Source: an uncultured Lachnospiraceae bacterium (GTDB lineage Bacteria; Bacillota; Clostridia; Lachnospirales; Lachnospiraceae). From it: DNA of 7,700 nucleotides. Shown one piece after another: positions 7,158 through 7,700 of this stretch (its first letter is position 1; each line of letters opens with the position of its first letter). The position numbers were made by a program, and so were the translations under genes. The DNA is taken from positions 1-7,700 of the forward strand of contig CAJOQZ010000269.1 of assembly GCA_905236585.1 (NCBI GenBank), in the 5' to 3' direction. Under the pieces are notes generated by a model that saw nothing but the letters and a program-made list of their open reading frames with translations, was not told the origin of the DNA and did not search any database.

Positions 7158-7209
7158 TATAGCGCCTTAGATGCGGCGTTATACGCATCGAACGGCAAGC
7201 GTCCGATGC
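7158..7209 (+). promoter_or_regulatory. Two adjacent stem-loops with alternative pairing before oppA
   Basis: Stem 1 pairs TATAGCGCC (7158-7166) with GGCGTTATA (7175-7183), allowing one G-U pair. Stem 2 pairs GCATCGAACG (7185-7194) with CGTCCGATGC (7200-7209) with one mismatch and a five-base loop. A competing stem pairs GATGCG (7170-7175) with CGCATC (7184-7189), and would disrupt both. The structures lie in the 119-base oppF-oppA gap, about 20 bases before the oppA ribosome site. They may protect the oppA end of a processed transcript or attenuate it. I found no convincing promoter in the gap. Confidence 0.5.
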
Positions 7210-7242
7210 AATAAATAAAAGGAACTTTAAGGAGGAGTAGAA

Positions 7243-7700
7243 ATGAAAAGAAAACTGGCATTAGCGTTAGCGCTGGCGATGTCGGTGTCGCTTCTTGCAA
7301 GCGCATGCGGCGGAAGTTCAGGGTCCGGCAGCGGAAGCGGCGGAGGAAGCGATACGGCTTCTTCGGGGAACACATTGGACGTGCAGGTCGGACCGTCGCC
7401 GGAGACGATCGATCCGGCGCTGAACTCGGCGGTAGACGGTGCAAACATGATTTTGCATGCGTTTGAAGGGCTGCTGAAGTTTGACAAGGACAACAACGTC
7501 GTACCGGGGCTTGCGGAAAGTTATGAGGTATCCGACGATGGGCTGACCTATACCTTCCATCTTCGTGATGGATTGAAGTGGTCGGACGGCAGCGACCTTA
7601 CGGCGGCGGATTTCGAGTATTCGTGGAAGCGCGTTGCAGACCCGGCAACGGCGGCGCCTTACGGCTATGATCTTTTGAATATGATCGAGGGTTATGACGC
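7243..7700 (+). CDS. oppA: Peptide-binding lipoprotein OppA, N-terminal part (partial)
   Basis: The frame is open to the window end and gives about 152 residues of a family 5 extracellular solute-binding protein, normally more than 500 residues long. It captures peptides outside the membrane and passes them to OppB/OppC. A basic and hydrophobic signal peptide (MKRKLALALALA) ends in a lipobox-like LASAC with the lipidated cysteine at C22. Alanine at -3 is slightly unusual. A Gly/Ser-rich linker (23-36 and on) follows. The mature part has VGPSPETIDPALNS, FEGLLKFDKDNNVVPGLAES, YTFHLRDGLKWSDG and LTAADFEYSWKR, all family hallmarks. ATG 7243 has a strong AAGGAGG at 7229-7235 with 7-base spacing, the best ribosome site of the operon, in keeping with the excess of binding protein usual for such importers. 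Substrate (oligopeptide, dipeptide or other) is not determined. Confidence 0.93.
   Translation, partial: MKRKLALALALAMSVSLLASACGGSSGSGSGSGGGSDTASSGNTLDVQVGPSPETIDPALNSAVDGANMILHAFEGLLKFDKDNNVVPGLAESYEVSDDGLTYTFHLRDGLKWSDGSDLTAADFEYSWKRVADPATAAPYGYDLLNMIEGYD

Noticed and set aside
7210..7217. AT-rich AATAAATA as a -10 box for an oppA promoter
   Set aside because: No acceptable -35 hexamer is found 16-18 bases upstream, and other -10-like hexamers in the gap also lack one.
1..7700. Mobile elements, CRISPR array, tRNA or rRNA genes, defence or other new system
   Set aside because: No transposase, integrase, regularly spaced repeats, RNA gene or unfamiliar multi-gene cassette is seen. Every gene-sized region is explained by flagellar, helicase or peptide-transport genes.

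Overview
The window reads as chromosomal DNA from a flagellated, anaerobic-type Firmicute, most likely a Clostridia/Lachnospiraceae-like organism. The evidence is the Gram-positive style of every gene start (purine-rich Shine-Dalgarno sites such as AAGGAGG), a RecD2-type helicase without RecBC, a lipoprotein signal peptide followed by a Gly/Ser linker on the solute-binding protein, and a rod-binding protein that is not fused to a muramidase. The taxonomic placement is an inference from gene style and order. All genes lie on the + strand.

Region 1 (1-720) is the tail of a flagellar basal-body operon. It holds the last 33 codons of the distal-rod protein FlgG, a 154-base gap with a long imperfect inverted repeat, and a 153-residue FlgJ-type rod-binding protein. 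Region 2 (730-2976) is a complete RecD2 helicase gene that starts 9 bases after the flagellar gene and probably shares its transcript. A stem-loop with a short T-run (3022-3060) follows and most likely ends that transcript. A candidate extended -10 promoter (2981-3009) lies just upstream of this stem-loop.

Region 3 (3099-7700) is an oligopeptide/dipeptide ABC importer operon in the order oppB-oppC-oppD-oppF-oppA, with oppA cut by the window end. OppB and OppC form the membrane channel, OppD and OppF are the paired ATPases, and OppA is the lipid-anchored receptor that delivers peptides. Gaps are 10 bases (B-C), 50 bases with a perfect 13-bp hairpin (C-D), 5 bases between the oppD stop and the preferred oppF start (D-F), and 119 bases with alternative stem-loops (F-A). 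These hairpins could set different expression levels for channel, ATPases and receptor.

I see no mobile element, CRISPR array, tRNA, rRNA or defence system, and nothing that amounts to an undescribed system. The points worth a second look are the non-coding secondary structures between genes and the placement of recD2 directly behind a flagellar gene.
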